A stretch of 35,741 bases of DNA from an uncultured Alphaproteobacteria bacterium (GTDB taxonomy: Bacteria > Pseudomonadota > Alphaproteobacteria > Rs-D84). The stretch covers positions 1 to 35,741 of the forward strand of contig CALARG010000016.1 in NCBI GenBank assembly GCA_937888635.1. The letters are read 5' to 3'. The translations under genes were made by a program, and so were the position numbers. The notes under the pieces are model-generated. The model was not told the origin of the DNA and did no database searches. It saw only the letters and a program-made list of their open reading frames with translations. The first letter of the stretch is position 1; each line of letters begins with the position of its first letter. Shown here piece by piece: positions 9,828 through 19,422 of this stretch.

Positions 9828-10442
9828 TTAAAATGTCGCCCCGTACATTGGCGTGCCATTTACCGCCCACGCTTGCCCACCGTGCGGCCCCGTTGATTTG
9901 GTTATTTTGTTGCCGCTACCGGCATTAAACATCGCCAACCCCAACCCCAAACTGCCCAATCCTTGCGCCAATTTTGCATACCCCATATATTTTGCGGATT
10001 TTGCGTATGCTTTGCCCATAATTTCATAAATATCGGCCTGTTTGTTCATGGATTTCGCCTTGCGTGCTGCATTGCTTTCAATCGTATGAATATCTTCGCC
10101 CAAATCCATACTTGAACGCTCTAATGTTTGCGCCAATGTGCCGCCACCATTTACATCTGCGCCACGCGCGGCTGCCGAATATGTCGCGTTGCCAACTGCC
10201 GCTAAATACTTTTTGCGCAGAATATTCGCGTTTTCGGCCGCGTTTAATTCCAATTGACTGGCCTGTGTGCGCAAATTTCCGGCTGCAACCCCATAATTCA
10301 TTTCATTGATTGCGCCTGTGGCTATTTCCGAACCAGCACCTGCCAGTTCTGTAAAAGCCGCCATGCTGTACCCAATACCTAATTGATTATATTTGTTATT
10401 AAACCATTTTGACCAACCGCTTGGCGCTGTGTATTCGTTCAT
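9828..10442 (-). CDS. Small internal virion protein (T7 gp14-position)
   Basis: 204 residues from the ATG at 10442, chosen because AAGGA lies 8 nt upstream. An ATG three codons earlier overlaps the stop of the nozzle gene (ATGA) and is the alternative. The protein has an aromatic N-terminus, a helical Ala/Asn-rich centre (TYSAAARGADVNGGGTLAQ) and a Gly/Ala/Leu hydrophobic stretch near residues 155-180. This build is common for the smallest of the three ejection proteins of short-tailed phages. Function is by position. Confidence 0.6.
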   Translation of the reverse strand: MNEYTAPSGWSKWFNNKYNQLGIGYSMAAFTELAGAGSEIATGAINEMNYGVAAGNLRTQASQLELNAAENANILRKKYLAAVGNATYSAAARGADVNGGGTLAQTLERSSMDLGEDIHTIESNAARKAKSMNKQADIYEIMGKAYAKSAKYMGYAKLAQGLGSLGLGLAMFNAGSGNKITKSTGPHGGQAWAVNGTPMYGATF

Positions 10443-10447
10443 GCTCT

Positions 10448-12934
10448 TCATCCTTCATAACTTACATCCAACTGTACCGATAATATTCTGACCGGTGTAT
10501 ATTCGCCCGCAATCACATATCTACAATCGCGCTCATATTCGCCAACGGCAAAGAAATCGTATGTATCTTCGCCTTCCAGAATCTGCTCGTTTAATTGAAT
10601 TCTTGGTGTATCTACGCATTCCACCGTCGCGCGATTTATGCGTTTTCTGATTGATGTTGTGCGGCCATTTATTGCTATCGGATTTGATTTCACTTCGTAC
10701 CGGAACGGTAATCCAACCTTGACTATACCGTCTTTTAATGTTGATACTGTTATTTCGCCGGTGGTGGATACTGTTTTGAAAATCGTTCTGCCGTTTTGTT
10801 CAATCCCCACACGCGCGCCGGCAAAACTTTCCAAATTTACAATTTTACCGTCAGAAACAGGTCGCGACATAACTGCATCCATTAAGACGTCTGAAATGCG
10901 CTCAATAAACACATCAATACCACGCAAAACCGCCAAATACACTTCATCGTCTATTGCGCATACTGATAATATTTTGCCCGCATTGGTTTCAAAAATGCAT
11001 GGCGCATTGATATTCTCTCCCAGTCCCAACGCCTGTACAAACATTTTTCCGTCGTCCATAACAACAAATAAAAAGTCGCCTTTATCTTTGACACTGTTTT
11101 TTTCTAGCGACATACAAACGGGATTGCCTGAATATCTAAAATACAACGATATATTTTGCGCACCGTATCCCTGCAAAGTATCGTCATATCCATAGTAATA
11201 TAAACTTTGGCCATTTCGTTCCACATTCAATATACCACTTTCATAAATCACTGGCGAAACTTCTGGCAAACTTCCGTTTGCGCTCATTTGTGGTGTCCTG
11301 AATTCCTTTGGGGTTATCGCGTTTTCTGGTACTGTATATTCGCCATCTGTTGTAAATATATGCAAATTCCGCTGTACAATCATGTTAGTAATTGCTGAAT
11401 TGGTCAACATTGGCCAATCAATCCCATCGTTATCATAATTCCCCAAATTTATAAAATTATTATAATCACCAACGCGCGATAGCCAAACTGAATTCGGCAT
11501 ATCGCGGCTACCGCCAAACGCTAATCTTTGCTGAACAAACGCACACGACCGTGGCCAACCGCGCGTATCAGACCACACCGGCTCAAACCCATGGATATAT
11601 TCCCAACTGCTGAATGCCGATGTTGTATAAAACGGTATAATTGTCTGTACACGCAATTGTGTTGCAGATATATATTCCATAATTTTACAATACCCGCCGC
11701 CACCGTCTATATATTGTCCAACCATATCTTCGGTAAAACCAGACCCTGTCAGAATAACGCTTCCTTCTGTATCCGATGGCGTGATTGACTTTGTCTTTGT
11801 TTCTGTTATTCGGCCATTAAAATCAAATGTCGGAATATTTTTTAATGGGAATTCCCCGAATGAAAAATTGTCGTTTCCTGTTCTTAACAATCGCTGGGGG
11901 CGCATGTCTGGATGTGTGAATATAATTGTGTCGTCTTTGGCGGCCATTTTGATGGTACGTAAAATATCTTCTGTTAAAATCGTTATATGCATCTGTTGAA
12001 CCAGGCGACCACCACGATAAATAAATATATTTTTATTTGTCATAACAATTAAATATTTAAGGTCGCCACTATAAACATACCGGAACATTTTTACACGGTT
12101 AACTTGTTCTACCGTGCCTTCGCTGCCCGATTGCGCCGTAAAACTTTCAATAGAAAACGAAGTCGCCAATGTTTCTGCGCTTTTTCTATACAGGCGCACA
12201 TACCGGAACGATTTTATTGTTCCTACTGTAAAACTTTGGTTTTCTTCGGTTATGGTTATTTGTGCCGCTGTATCCCATGTTGCCTTATCATTGGAAACTT
12301 GTACTTCCAGTATTTCTACGCGTGGCGAACCTGCGCGCCCCAACGAAATACCGCCAGATAATGCGCTATTAATTTTTGCTGGACTTAATGCTGTGACTTG
12401 CCCCAACTCGTTGACTGTGACGGACGTTATCACATTACTTATGTTATCACTTGCTCTATATCCGCGCCCCGGATTGCCAACATAAAACCATGTGGCAGAA
12501 ACATATTTATTTCCATGTATCGGATTGGTTGCCCAAATCAATTCTGTCGTCACTGTTGGCTGTTCGTAGTCCAGTTTAATGTTTTTTATTTCAAATGTTG
12601 CGCCATTTGTTTCCTTTTCGTAATCTATAACAAACAATTCTTGCGTTGTACCAATTGCGCCGGATTGAACGACTGTTGCTGCTGATTGCAAATATCCTAA
12701 GTCGTCAATTACCGTACTGGACGCTGTGCCGTTTAATACCGCATTTAACCGCAACGCTAATGTATCGCAAAATTCCGTGCCGCGACGGCTGCGCAGCCCC
12801 CCGTATATAATTGGTGTCATATTCAACAATTTTTCGGCAGATTTGTTGAATATATCCAAATCTGTGCGTTCCACCAATTCTTTGGTGGTCATACCATGGT
12901 TAAAATTGTTCTTTTTTTGTATCGTCCGTGCCAT
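10448..12934 (-). CDS. Tail nozzle / tail tubular protein B-like
   Basis: 828 residues, beta-rich. The N-terminus contains the pattern seen in phage tail-nozzle proteins (NFNHGMTTKELVERTDLD, then LLNMTPIIYGGLRSRRGTEF). The next gene upstream is the gp11-like adaptor, as in T7 (gp11-gp12), and the small internal virion gene overlaps its stop. It would form the distal tail tube closing the portal channel. The C-terminal 250 residues are beta-strand repeats without enzymatic motifs. The upstream ribosome site is weak, consistent with coupling to the gene 3 nt upstream. Confidence 0.85.
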   Translation of the reverse strand: MARTIQKKNNFNHGMTTKELVERTDLDIFNKSAEKLLNMTPIIYGGLRSRRGTEFCDTLALRLNAVLNGTASSTVIDDLGYLQSAATVVQSGAIGTTQELFVIDYEKETNGATFEIKNIKLDYEQPTVTTELIWATNPIHGNKYVSATWFYVGNPGRGYRASDNISNVITSVTVNELGQVTALSPAKINSALSGGISLGRAGSPRVEILEVQVSNDKATWDTAAQITITEENQSFTVGTIKSFRYVRLYRKSAETLATSFSIESFTAQSGSEGTVEQVNRVKMFRYVYSGDLKYLIVMTNKNIFIYRGGRLVQQMHITILTEDILRTIKMAAKDDTIIFTHPDMRPQRLLRTGNDNFSFGEFPLKNIPTFDFNGRITETKTKSITPSDTEGSVILTGSGFTEDMVGQYIDGGGGYCKIMEYISATQLRVQTIIPFYTTSAFSSWEYIHGFEPVWSDTRGWPRSCAFVQQRLAFGGSRDMPNSVWLSRVGDYNNFINLGNYDNDGIDWPMLTNSAITNMIVQRNLHIFTTDGEYTVPENAITPKEFRTPQMSANGSLPEVSPVIYESGILNVERNGQSLYYYGYDDTLQGYGAQNISLYFRYSGNPVCMSLEKNSVKDKGDFLFVVMDDGKMFVQALGLGENINAPCIFETNAGKILSVCAIDDEVYLAVLRGIDVFIERISDVLMDAVMSRPVSDGKIVNLESFAGARVGIEQNGRTIFKTVSTTGEITVSTLKDGIVKVGLPFRYEVKSNPIAINGRTTSIRKRINRATVECVDTPRIQLNEQILEGEDTYDFFAVGEYERDCRYVIAGEYTPVRILSVQLDVSYEG

Positions 12935-12936
12935 TT

Positions 12937-13533
12937 TTAATTTCTCGCTGATATTATGCCGTCTGTTGGGATTGCGGTTGCGCCGCGCTGTTTTGCATCG
13001 GCCGCCAATGCTACACGCAGGGCGCGTGGCTCTTGTGTTTCAATAATCTTCAATCGGTCTGTATCGCCGGATATTTCCATAACCATATTATCGGCCAAAA
13101 ACCAACACAGCCAATTTACAAAATAACTCGGCATAATTCTTTCGTATGGCGTTGATATGTACTTTATAAATGCACGCGGATGTTTTTTTGATAAACACTT
13201 GACCCAGATATACCCATCGTGCATATCATACGGAATCGCATAACGGCAATCTTCGTCGTCATACACGCCCTTCAAACTATCCAGATGTTCCGGTACACGA
13301 AACTTAAAGCAATATTCGCCATCTGACTCTTCAAAATCGTCGCTTGGTATTTCTTGAACGCGTTTTGTCCATGTCCACGAATGCTTTTGCATCGCCGCTT
13401 CAACCAACATGTCATACTGTTCGTTAAAAACTGCGACCGGCATCAATGTTGTACTGGTTAAATCATACGCGGTCGCGCGGCCAGTTGTGCGTTGAAACAC
13501 AACATTCGCAATCTTTTGCTTGGTGTATATCAT
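12937..13533 (-). CDS. Head-tail adaptor / tail tubular protein A-like
   Basis: 198 residues, the usual size for gp11-like adaptors. The middle resembles that family: MLVEAAMQKHSWTWTKR, LKGVYDDEDCRYAIPYDM, and the C-terminal SYFVNWLCWFLADNMVMEI helix. Its place between major capsid and nozzle supports the assignment. The ring would sit under the portal. The capsid terminator lies between this gene and the capsid gene, so its mRNA comes from read-through. Confidence 0.8.
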   Translation of the reverse strand: MIYTKQKIANVVFQRTTGRATAYDLTSTTLMPVAVFNEQYDMLVEAAMQKHSWTWTKRVQEIPSDDFEESDGEYCFKFRVPEHLDSLKGVYDDEDCRYAIPYDMHDGYIWVKCLSKKHPRAFIKYISTPYERIMPSYFVNWLCWFLADNMVMEISGDTDRLKIIETQEPRALRVALAADAKQRGATAIPTDGIISARN

Positions 13534-13593
13534 TTTTTATGCTCCCAAATTTTCAACCTGTGGAAACGCCAAAGAAGGGAATCCACAGGCAAA

Positions 13594-13624
13594 AAATTCT
13601 AAAACCCCAGAAAACTGGGGTTTT
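13594..13624 (-). terminator. Terminator after the major capsid gene
   Basis: Stem AAAACCCCAG (13601-13610), loop AAAA, CTGGGGTTTT (13615-13624), a perfect 10-bp stem. On the minus strand it is followed by TTTTAGAATTTTTT, a broken T-run, so termination is probably partial. T7 also has its main late terminator directly after the capsid gene. The same hairpin occurs at 20715-20738. It can also work on the plus strand (TTTTGATTTTTT). Confidence 0.8.
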
Positions 13625-13630
13625 GATTTT

Positions 13631-14494
13631 TTAATTTTGGCCCAACAGACAATCAATACCAACAACGCCGCGGTCGTCAATAACCACTGCGCCGGCATTA
13701 AATGTACCGCCAACCAACCATTCGCGATAATCAGGGATCCAATCAATGGATGTTGTGATATCTTTTTGGCTGGCATAACCGATTGCGTCTTTGTGCCATA
13801 CAAAGCCGCGAACGCTACGCGACGCGCCTTCGCCCGATTTTGGCAACCCAATATCTTCGCCTTTATCTGCGAACATCTTGAATTCAAAGCCTAATGCGGC
13901 CTTGCCGGTACCTGCGTTGACATCTGCCAATTGACGCTTTTCCACAAAATCATTGGATGTGAATTGTGTTTCGTCTAACAGACCACGCAGCATGTATGGA
14001 TGATACACGAAATAGCGACCTTCAAATGGAACATCGTTTTTGTCCAATTTGTATTTCGCATCTTTCAATATCGCCAAAGACATTGCTTTTGTCTTGTCGC
14101 CAACAATCATGTTGGTTTCGTCAACACCGTCAGCCATTGCGTCAACCTTGATTTGGTCGCGGCGGCAACCCAACGCATTGGAACAAATCTGTGCCAATTC
14201 CTTCAATTCGTCAAAATTGATGGTCTTTGGATCAAATTCGTCCACATAATCAAACGCATCCCACGCTTTCAGCGGGCATAACACAGCGCTGACTTTTGCG
14301 CCGGCGCCGGCTACTCTTTGATGTGGCTTGTGTTCTGTTGCGACCACTGTACCAGATTTACGGAATTGCACTTCTTTACCCGGTGTTGCTGGTTTTTCGC
14401 GGGTTGTGCCGTTTAATACACCGACCTTCAAATATGCTGATTTCACTTCGGCATCATAAAAGGTCTGTTTTGCTTCATCAATATTAAAAGCCAT
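13631..14494 (-). CDS. Major capsid protein
   Basis: 287 residues with an AAAGGAAA ribosome site. The gene follows portal and scaffold and precedes a terminator and the tail adaptor, the standard place for the coat gene in T7/BPP-1-like phages. The sequence fits an HK97-fold coat: a helical N-terminus (NIDEAKQTFYDAEVKSAYL), LAQICSNALGCRRDQIKVDAM as spine helix, a long middle with YFVYHPYMLRGLL and a C-terminal beta section (WIPDYREWLVGGTFNAGAVV). Capsid identity rests on order, size and this pattern. Confidence 0.85.
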   Translation of the reverse strand: MAFNIDEAKQTFYDAEVKSAYLKVGVLNGTTREKPATPGKEVQFRKSGTVVATEHKPHQRVAGAGAKVSAVLCPLKAWDAFDYVDEFDPKTINFDELKELAQICSNALGCRRDQIKVDAMADGVDETNMIVGDKTKAMSLAILKDAKYKLDKNDVPFEGRYFVYHPYMLRGLLDETQFTSNDFVEKRQLADVNAGTGKAALGFEFKMFADKGEDIGLPKSGEGASRSVRGFVWHKDAIGYASQKDITTSIDWIPDYREWLVGGTFNAGAVVIDDRGVVGIDCLLGQN

Positions 14495-14649
14495 TTTAGT
14501 TTCCTTTTTTTATGTATTTTGGGTTTATATATATGATAAAGCCGAATGTATTTGCGGGGTCGGAATTTCCGATAAAGCCCAACTTCGGGTCATATATGGA
14601 CGCATTGCATCCATGAATCCGGACTGTCCGGATTCCTGCATACAACTGC
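14495..14649 (-). promoter_or_regulatory. Structured leader between scaffold and capsid genes
   Basis: 155 nt without a gene. It contains a perfect inverted repeat, GAATCCGGAC at 14615-14624 and GTCCGGATTC at 14626-14635, with one base between the arms. Nearer the capsid start are two smaller hairpins (CCCGAAGTTGGG and CGGAAATTCCG on the minus strand). No T-run follows the large palindrome, so it is not a terminator. It may be a processing or stability site that sets high capsid mRNA levels. Function is inferred. Confidence 0.55.
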
Positions 14650-15486
14650 TTAAATTGCGCTGATTGGCAACTTTCCTGTGCGGCCGGCGGCTGCACGCTG
14701 CTGTAAAATTTCCATTTTGCGCGCATCGCTTGTGTTCGGATTCACATATTCCTGTGCCAAAACCGCATCTGTTGGCAAACCGTCGTTGTTGGCGATATTG
14801 CTTGGCGGGATGTCCGCGCTGCTAGTTTTTCCAAAAAGCGCTTTGAATTTGTGCAAAACACTGTTTATCAATGGGTTTCCTTGTTCTGCTGCCAAAACCA
14901 ACATTTCTTTTTCTTTGTCCGAAAACAGCCCGTAATTCTTTACCCAATCAGTATTTTCTTTTACAATTTTTTCGGCATCGTCGCCCAAAATGCCTTTCTG
15001 TAATTCTAACTGCGCGGCGGCGGCTTCTTCGGCCGTTCTGGTATCCACAACGCCCAAATCTTTCATTAAACCAAACAATCCTTCTTTGACCGCATTCGCC
15101 TGCGCCAACGACAAACCGTTTTCCTTGGCAATTTTATCTACATTGCCCAATGTTTCTTTCAAAAACGCGGCTTTTTCGTCTTCGCCTTCGGCAAACTTGG
15201 TAAATTCTTCGTTCTTGTACCCCTTGCTGTATTCTTCGGCCGTGGCCAATGCGTCTTTGTTTGATACCTTCTTGCGCATATCGGCAACTTGCTTTTCTAA
15301 ATTCGCCTTTTCTGCGGCGTGTGCATCAAACTTCGCTTTAACCGAATCCGGCTTTAATGCGTGATTTTCGTCAAACATTTCGGCATCAAATCCTTCTGGC
15401 GGCGTCCAATCATTGCCTTTGTTGTCCGGATCCACTGGATTATCTGGCGTTTTATCAACCGGATTGTTTAATTTGTCGTCGTCCAT
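14650..15486 (-). CDS. Scaffolding-type protein
   Basis: 278 residues, acidic, highly charged and helical, with an N-terminal low-complexity segment (VDKTPDNPVDPDNKG), a coiled coil around HAAEKANLEKQVADMRKKV and a C-terminal disordered tail. It lies directly upstream of the capsid gene. These features match phage scaffolds such as T7 gp9. The final residues (RTGKLPISAI) may bind coat. AAGGAG lies before the ATG. Confidence 0.75.
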   Translation of the reverse strand: MDDDKLNNPVDKTPDNPVDPDNKGNDWTPPEGFDAEMFDENHALKPDSVKAKFDAHAAEKANLEKQVADMRKKVSNKDALATAEEYSKGYKNEEFTKFAEGEDEKAAFLKETLGNVDKIAKENGLSLAQANAVKEGLFGLMKDLGVVDTRTAEEAAAAQLELQKGILGDDAEKIVKENTDWVKNYGLFSDKEKEMLVLAAEQGNPLINSVLHKFKALFGKTSSADIPPSNIANNDGLPTDAVLAQEYVNPNTSDARKMEILQQRAAAGRTGKLPISAI

Positions 15487-15498
15487 GCTTTGCTCCTT

Positions 15499-15690
15499 TT
15501 ACTTTTTGTTCATAAATGCCCGAATTTGCTTAACAACCGACCGCTTGCATGTTTTTACATATTCGGCTTCGCTTGATGCCGGATTTGTGCCAACATCATA
15601 CAATTCGGCCAAATATCGCAAAACTGCTTCGCCGTGTGGGTTATCAAAAACGCGACAAAATAGTTCTTGCCGCGCATCTGGCGTTATCAT
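15499..15690 (-). CDS. Bbp19-like small phage protein
   Basis: 63 residues; the start overlaps the portal stop (ATGA). The pattern ARQELFCRVFDNPHGEAVLRYLAELY...NPASSEAEYVKTCKR resembles the small Bbp19-family proteins between portal and scaffold in BPP-1-like podoviruses. Its role is unknown in that family; the conserved place suggests a head-assembly function. Confidence 0.65.
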   Translation of the reverse strand: MITPDARQELFCRVFDNPHGEAVLRYLAELYDVGTNPASSEAEYVKTCKRSVVKQIRAFMNKK

Positions 15691-17267
15691 TTTTGTACCT
15701 TATTTGTTGCTGCCGCGCGGGCTTCTTCTTTGCCGCGGGCAATGATTAACTCTTTGTCAATTTCCGCTTGTTGCGCCGCCTGATTACTTTCGGCCATCTG
15801 TTGGTCATACTGCGCTAATTCTTCGTCTGTACGAATTTCTTCGGCGTCCATACCGATTGCTTTTAATATCTTTGGTACTGCGACATCCGTTTTTACAAAC
15901 CGCGCGGTTGTCGCGCCGGTCGCGTCAAAACTGTTCATTAACGCGATGGCGTTCATTTTCTTTTCCATCTTGTCCATCGCCTGTAAATTGGCCAGTTCTG
16001 TATCAATTCGGATTTTTGCGCCGTATCCGTTCAACATTTCAATATCAAAATCCAGCGGGAATAACCCTTGGCGCTGCAACACATCAATCATACGCTTTAC
16101 AATCGCGTACAAAAACACATCCAACCGCCCCAGCGAATTGGCAATAATGCGCTTTTGCTGCGCATCTTCCTTTTGTACTGCCGTTGCTGTTTGGTCTGGA
16201 ATATCCGACAATGTGTTGCTAAACATGCCACGCTTTACTGACATTGTTAATGCTTGCATGTTCCAGTGCTGTAAATCGGCCTGTTGATTGACCGACACCG
16301 GTACTAACGGCGGATTGTCTTTTGCATTGGCGTTTACTGGCAATATCGCCCCCGGGCGTATCAGCCAGTTTTCATAATCTTCCGAACTGTCCACCAAAAA
16401 GAACGGCACGATAAATTGTAATGCACGCAGACTGTATTCCTTCAATCGGTTCAATGTTTTGAAATCGTCAATAACTTTTAATCCCTGCCCACGACCGTAT
16501 GTTTCGTTGCTCATTTTTGTCCAACGCAGATTTATAAACGGCGCTGTGCGGTATTCACGCTGCACAATCGCTTTTTTGTCCTTGTCGGTAATAACCCAAT
16601 AATTCCATGTTCGCGTCTTTGGATCGTAAAATGTCGCTTCTGTAATCGCAACAACATCGTCCGGCCGGTCTGCATCGTACTCGTGCTTGGCGTCCTTCCA
16701 TTGCTGCACAACTTCCCAATTTTTCTTATCAAATTTGCGGAAATAATACCATGTTGTGCCGTCTGGCCCATCTACCATCGTGATTTCACGGAACGGAATT
16801 GCCGAAAACACCATTGGATTGCGTTCGTCGCCTTCAATACACATCAGTACCATCGTGCCGGCAACCAAATCGTATAAACCTTCGGTCATAGCGATATCAA
16901 AATTGCTCAACGATTTATAGACATTTAATATCTTGGCCAATTCGCCTAATCGTCTGTTCGCTTCTACAATCCCAGATTCGGCGGCATTATCAAACATATA
17001 CCCGACTTCAATATCTACCCAATCGGCATTTACCGGCGCAATCAGACCTTGCACCTTGTTCACAAAATCGTCGCAGGCGATTTCAAATGTTGAATCAAAT
17101 ATTTCATACCTGTGTTTGTTGCCTTGCGAATCTTGATATTCTTGTAATTCCGGATACCTGTCCGGCATACCATAACGATAAATATCACTATACAACTTGC
17201 GAAATCTTTCTTTTTCCGTTTGCGCATTTGTATATTTTGCAAATAATTCTTCTATTCTTGTTGCCAT
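15687..17267 (-). CDS. Portal protein (T7-type head-to-tail connector)
   Basis: 526 residues, the usual length for T7/BPP-1-type connectors. Recognisable parts are MATRIEELFAKYTNAQTEKE at the start, ASP-rich segments for the wing (FVNKVQGLIAPVNADWVDIE), TYGRGQGLKVIDDFKTLNRL for the stem region and DIPDQTATAVQKEDAQQKRI followed by LGRLDVFLYAIVKRMIDVL. The C-terminus is a long charged helix, the barrel. It forms the dodecameric ring through which TerL packages DNA. GGGGTAGTGTC precedes the ATG. Confidence 0.9.
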   Translation of the reverse strand: MATRIEELFAKYTNAQTEKERFRKLYSDIYRYGMPDRYPELQEYQDSQGNKHRYEIFDSTFEIACDDFVNKVQGLIAPVNADWVDIEVGYMFDNAAESGIVEANRRLGELAKILNVYKSLSNFDIAMTEGLYDLVAGTMVLMCIEGDERNPMVFSAIPFREITMVDGPDGTTWYYFRKFDKKNWEVVQQWKDAKHEYDADRPDDVVAITEATFYDPKTRTWNYWVITDKDKKAIVQREYRTAPFINLRWTKMSNETYGRGQGLKVIDDFKTLNRLKEYSLRALQFIVPFFLVDSSEDYENWLIRPGAILPVNANAKDNPPLVPVSVNQQADLQHWNMQALTMSVKRGMFSNTLSDIPDQTATAVQKEDAQQKRIIANSLGRLDVFLYAIVKRMIDVLQRQGLFPLDFDIEMLNGYGAKIRIDTELANLQAMDKMEKKMNAIALMNSFDATGATTARFVKTDVAVPKILKAIGMDAEEIRTDEELAQYDQQMAESNQAAQQAEIDKELIIARGKEEARAAATNKVQK

Positions 17268-17271
17268 GACA

Positions 17272-17571
17272 CTACCCCAATGTACTTGTTGGCGCGGCCG
17301 TCGCGGTTGATTTCTTGAATTTTGTACCCATCACGCTGCTTGTACCCAAACCTGCGCCTAACTGCACGCGCATATTATCTACCAGCGTTTTTCGCTCTTT
17401 CAATTTTTCTGCTTTTTCAGCGGCCAGTTCTTTTTTTTGCTCTTCGGCTTCGGCTCTTGCTGCTTCATTCGCTTCTGCTGCCGCTTCCGCTTGTTTTTTT
17501 TGCGCCTTGTCCCGTGCCAACAACGAAAAAGCCGACAATCCCATACCTATAATTGCTGCTGTTGCCCCCAT
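17272..17571 (-). CDS. Small coiled-coil virion-module protein, unknown function
   Basis: 99 residues: a hydrophobic Gly/Ala N-terminus (GATAAIIGMGLSAFSLLA), a strong charged coiled coil of about 45 residues (KKQAEAAAEANEAARAEAEE) and a Ser/Thr/Ala tail. AAGGAG precedes the ATG. It lies just upstream of the portal gene. I do not recognise a family; it may be a minor virion or chaperone component. Confidence 0.6.
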   Translation of the reverse strand: MGATAAIIGMGLSAFSLLARDKAQKKQAEAAAEANEAARAEAEEQKKELAAEKAEKLKERKTLVDNMRVQLGAGLGTSSVMGTKFKKSTATAAPTSTLG

Positions 17572-17573
17572 CT

Positions 17574-17948
17574 TTACAACTCCTTTTTATACAAAAATGG
17601 CTGGTATCCTTGTTTAACCAACCATTTGTTATACCTGTCGTCCAATTCGCTGCCGGCAACAATATATGTTGCGTCCAGTTCGCGTGCCTTGCTTTCAATC
17701 GCGTTTTGCATATTGAAAAAACCGCGTACGCTGTTGCTGCACGCGGACAACACAACAAACTGCACATCACCCCACGCATCCATCTGCATGGCATACGCAA
17801 AGTAATATTCGTCTTCCAGAACTACGCGTGCGCCGCATCGCAACAGCCGTTCAAACCAATTTACTGTTGTGGCATGGCACGCTTTGCCAAACTTCTTGTT
17901 GATATACTCAACCCATTTAACAATGTCTTCGTGTTGTACTTCTCTCAT
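17574..17948 (-). CDS. GNAT-like protein between terminase and portal
   Basis: 124 residues from the ATG at 17948, one base after the TerL stop; an in-frame ATG six codons earlier lies inside the terL stop region and is less likely. The pattern of strands and helices (RVVLEDEYYFAYAMQM, then VQFVVLSACSN, then KARELDATYIVAGSELDDRY, ending NKWLVKQGYQPFLYKK) is that of an N-acetyltransferase fold. The RxxGxG acetyl-CoA loop is not conserved, so activity is uncertain. Similar small GNAT-like genes are known in late operons of short-tailed phages. Confidence 0.5.
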   Translation of the reverse strand: MREVQHEDIVKWVEYINKKFGKACHATTVNWFERLLRCGARVVLEDEYYFAYAMQMDAWGDVQFVVLSACSNSVRGFFNMQNAIESKARELDATYIVAGSELDDRYNKWLVKQGYQPFLYKKEL

Positions 17949-17949
17949 A

Positions 17950-19422
17950 TCAGAACCCCATCGCATTTAATTTTACCGCCTTCGGCGCTCGCATTATGCC
18001 CTTGGCGCGTTCTTTCATGGCATATATCAGACAATCCACATAATCGTCATGTTCGTCCTGTGCGCCACCTGTAAATGCTTCACATTGACTGCGAAATTCC
18101 AGCAACCACGGCGCATATTCCGGCGTATAACAATATCCCGATTCCAAATCCGCGCTCATTTCTTGAAAACGCGTGTATTTGTCGGTCATTAACTCTGTGC
18201 GCGTGCGTTTGTCCATATATGTCGGATACAATTCCGATATTGGCAATCCTTCACGGCGCAATTGCTGGATTAAACTTTGCCCAGACCCCTTGTTTTCAAT
18301 CATTATCGCCGACACGCGCGTTTTGTATTTATCGTTGGCTGCCAAATAAAACTGCTTCAAATCGCGGCATAAATCCGGAAATATCACGCGGTTGCAATAT
18401 CCTTCCAACAAATATAACTTTGTCCCGAATATTCCGCACAACAGAAACGCCGAATAGTCGCCGGATTTCTTTTCTGTGAACGCCGTATCGGCCACGATAA
18501 ACATCCGGTCAAACCGTTCGGGCGGGGCGCCATATGTCCTAAACCACTCTGTGCGGATCAGATTGCCGCCCTTGATAATCGGGTCTTGTTGATATTGCGC
18601 AAAGAATACGCTCGGGCTGTTTTCGCGCAAATCTATCAATTCGGCTGCCGACATCTTTTCTTCCCAAATCGCGCTATCGTCTTCATTTAATGCCTTAAAT
18701 TCAACGAAATCCCACGCGTTCGGTTCGTTTTCTTTTATCCATCCAACAATATCGCCGACATGGACACGCTGCATAATCAGCACGAACGGTACATTCGTCG
18801 TGTTGTTGCGGCGCGATTTCAACACATCGGTATAATATGTGATACATGTTTCGCGCTTTACTTTTGTTGCGCCGGCGCCCGGCTTTAACAAATCGTCGCA
18901 GAATATCGCGCCGCCATATTCGGTTGCGCTGCCGCCTGCGCCAAATCCGGTAATCGCGCCGCCCAATGACGCTGCTCGCGTTTCGCCGCCGCCCAATATT
19001 TTCCAGTTTGCTTTGGCTTTTGTGGATTTATCCACCTTTAACCCAAACAACGCTTGAAACAGTTCGCTTTCAATAATCGCGCGAACTTCGGCCGAAAACT
19101 TTAACACCAAATCGTTTGAATACGATGTGTATATGTTGTTGCATTGGTTGTTCACTGCGTATGTCCATGCCAAAAACAACTTTATAATTTCCGACTTTCC
19201 GTGTCGTGGCGGTATGGTTATGCACAAATTCTTGCGCTTATCGGTACTAAACACCAACGCTTCTAATTTTTTTATGATTTCCAAATGAAACCACTTAAAA
19301 ATAAATTCGCGTCGCGACATGTAAAAATAGAACACCGTAATAAATAACTTAAAATCACATCGCAATAATTCGCGCGCGGCCACCGGATTTTTCAGTAGCA
19401 TATTGATTTTATCGTTATTCAT
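17950..19422 (-). CDS. terL: Terminase large subunit
   Basis: 490 residues. The ATPase has Walker A PPRHGKSE at 71-78 and Walker B AIFCDD at 172-177. The C-terminal RNase H-fold nuclease has the first Asp in FIVADTAF (312), another in SGDYSAF (322) and the distal acidic cluster DEHDDYVD (456-463). This powers DNA packaging through the portal. It overlaps the end of terS by 8 nt. Its length and motif spacing are normal, so the packaging motor looks intact. Confidence 0.95.
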   Translation of the reverse strand: MNNDKINMLLKNPVAARELLRCDFKLFITVFYFYMSRREFIFKWFHLEIIKKLEALVFSTDKRKNLCITIPPRHGKSEIIKLFLAWTYAVNNQCNNIYTSYSNDLVLKFSAEVRAIIESELFQALFGLKVDKSTKAKANWKILGGGETRAASLGGAITGFGAGGSATEYGGAIFCDDLLKPGAGATKVKRETCITYYTDVLKSRRNNTTNVPFVLIMQRVHVGDIVGWIKENEPNAWDFVEFKALNEDDSAIWEEKMSAAELIDLRENSPSVFFAQYQQDPIIKGGNLIRTEWFRTYGAPPERFDRMFIVADTAFTEKKSGDYSAFLLCGIFGTKLYLLEGYCNRVIFPDLCRDLKQFYLAANDKYKTRVSAIMIENKGSGQSLIQQLRREGLPISELYPTYMDKRTRTELMTDKYTRFQEMSADLESGYCYTPEYAPWLLEFRSQCEAFTGGAQDEHDDYVDCLIYAMKERAKGIMRAPKAVKLNAMGF

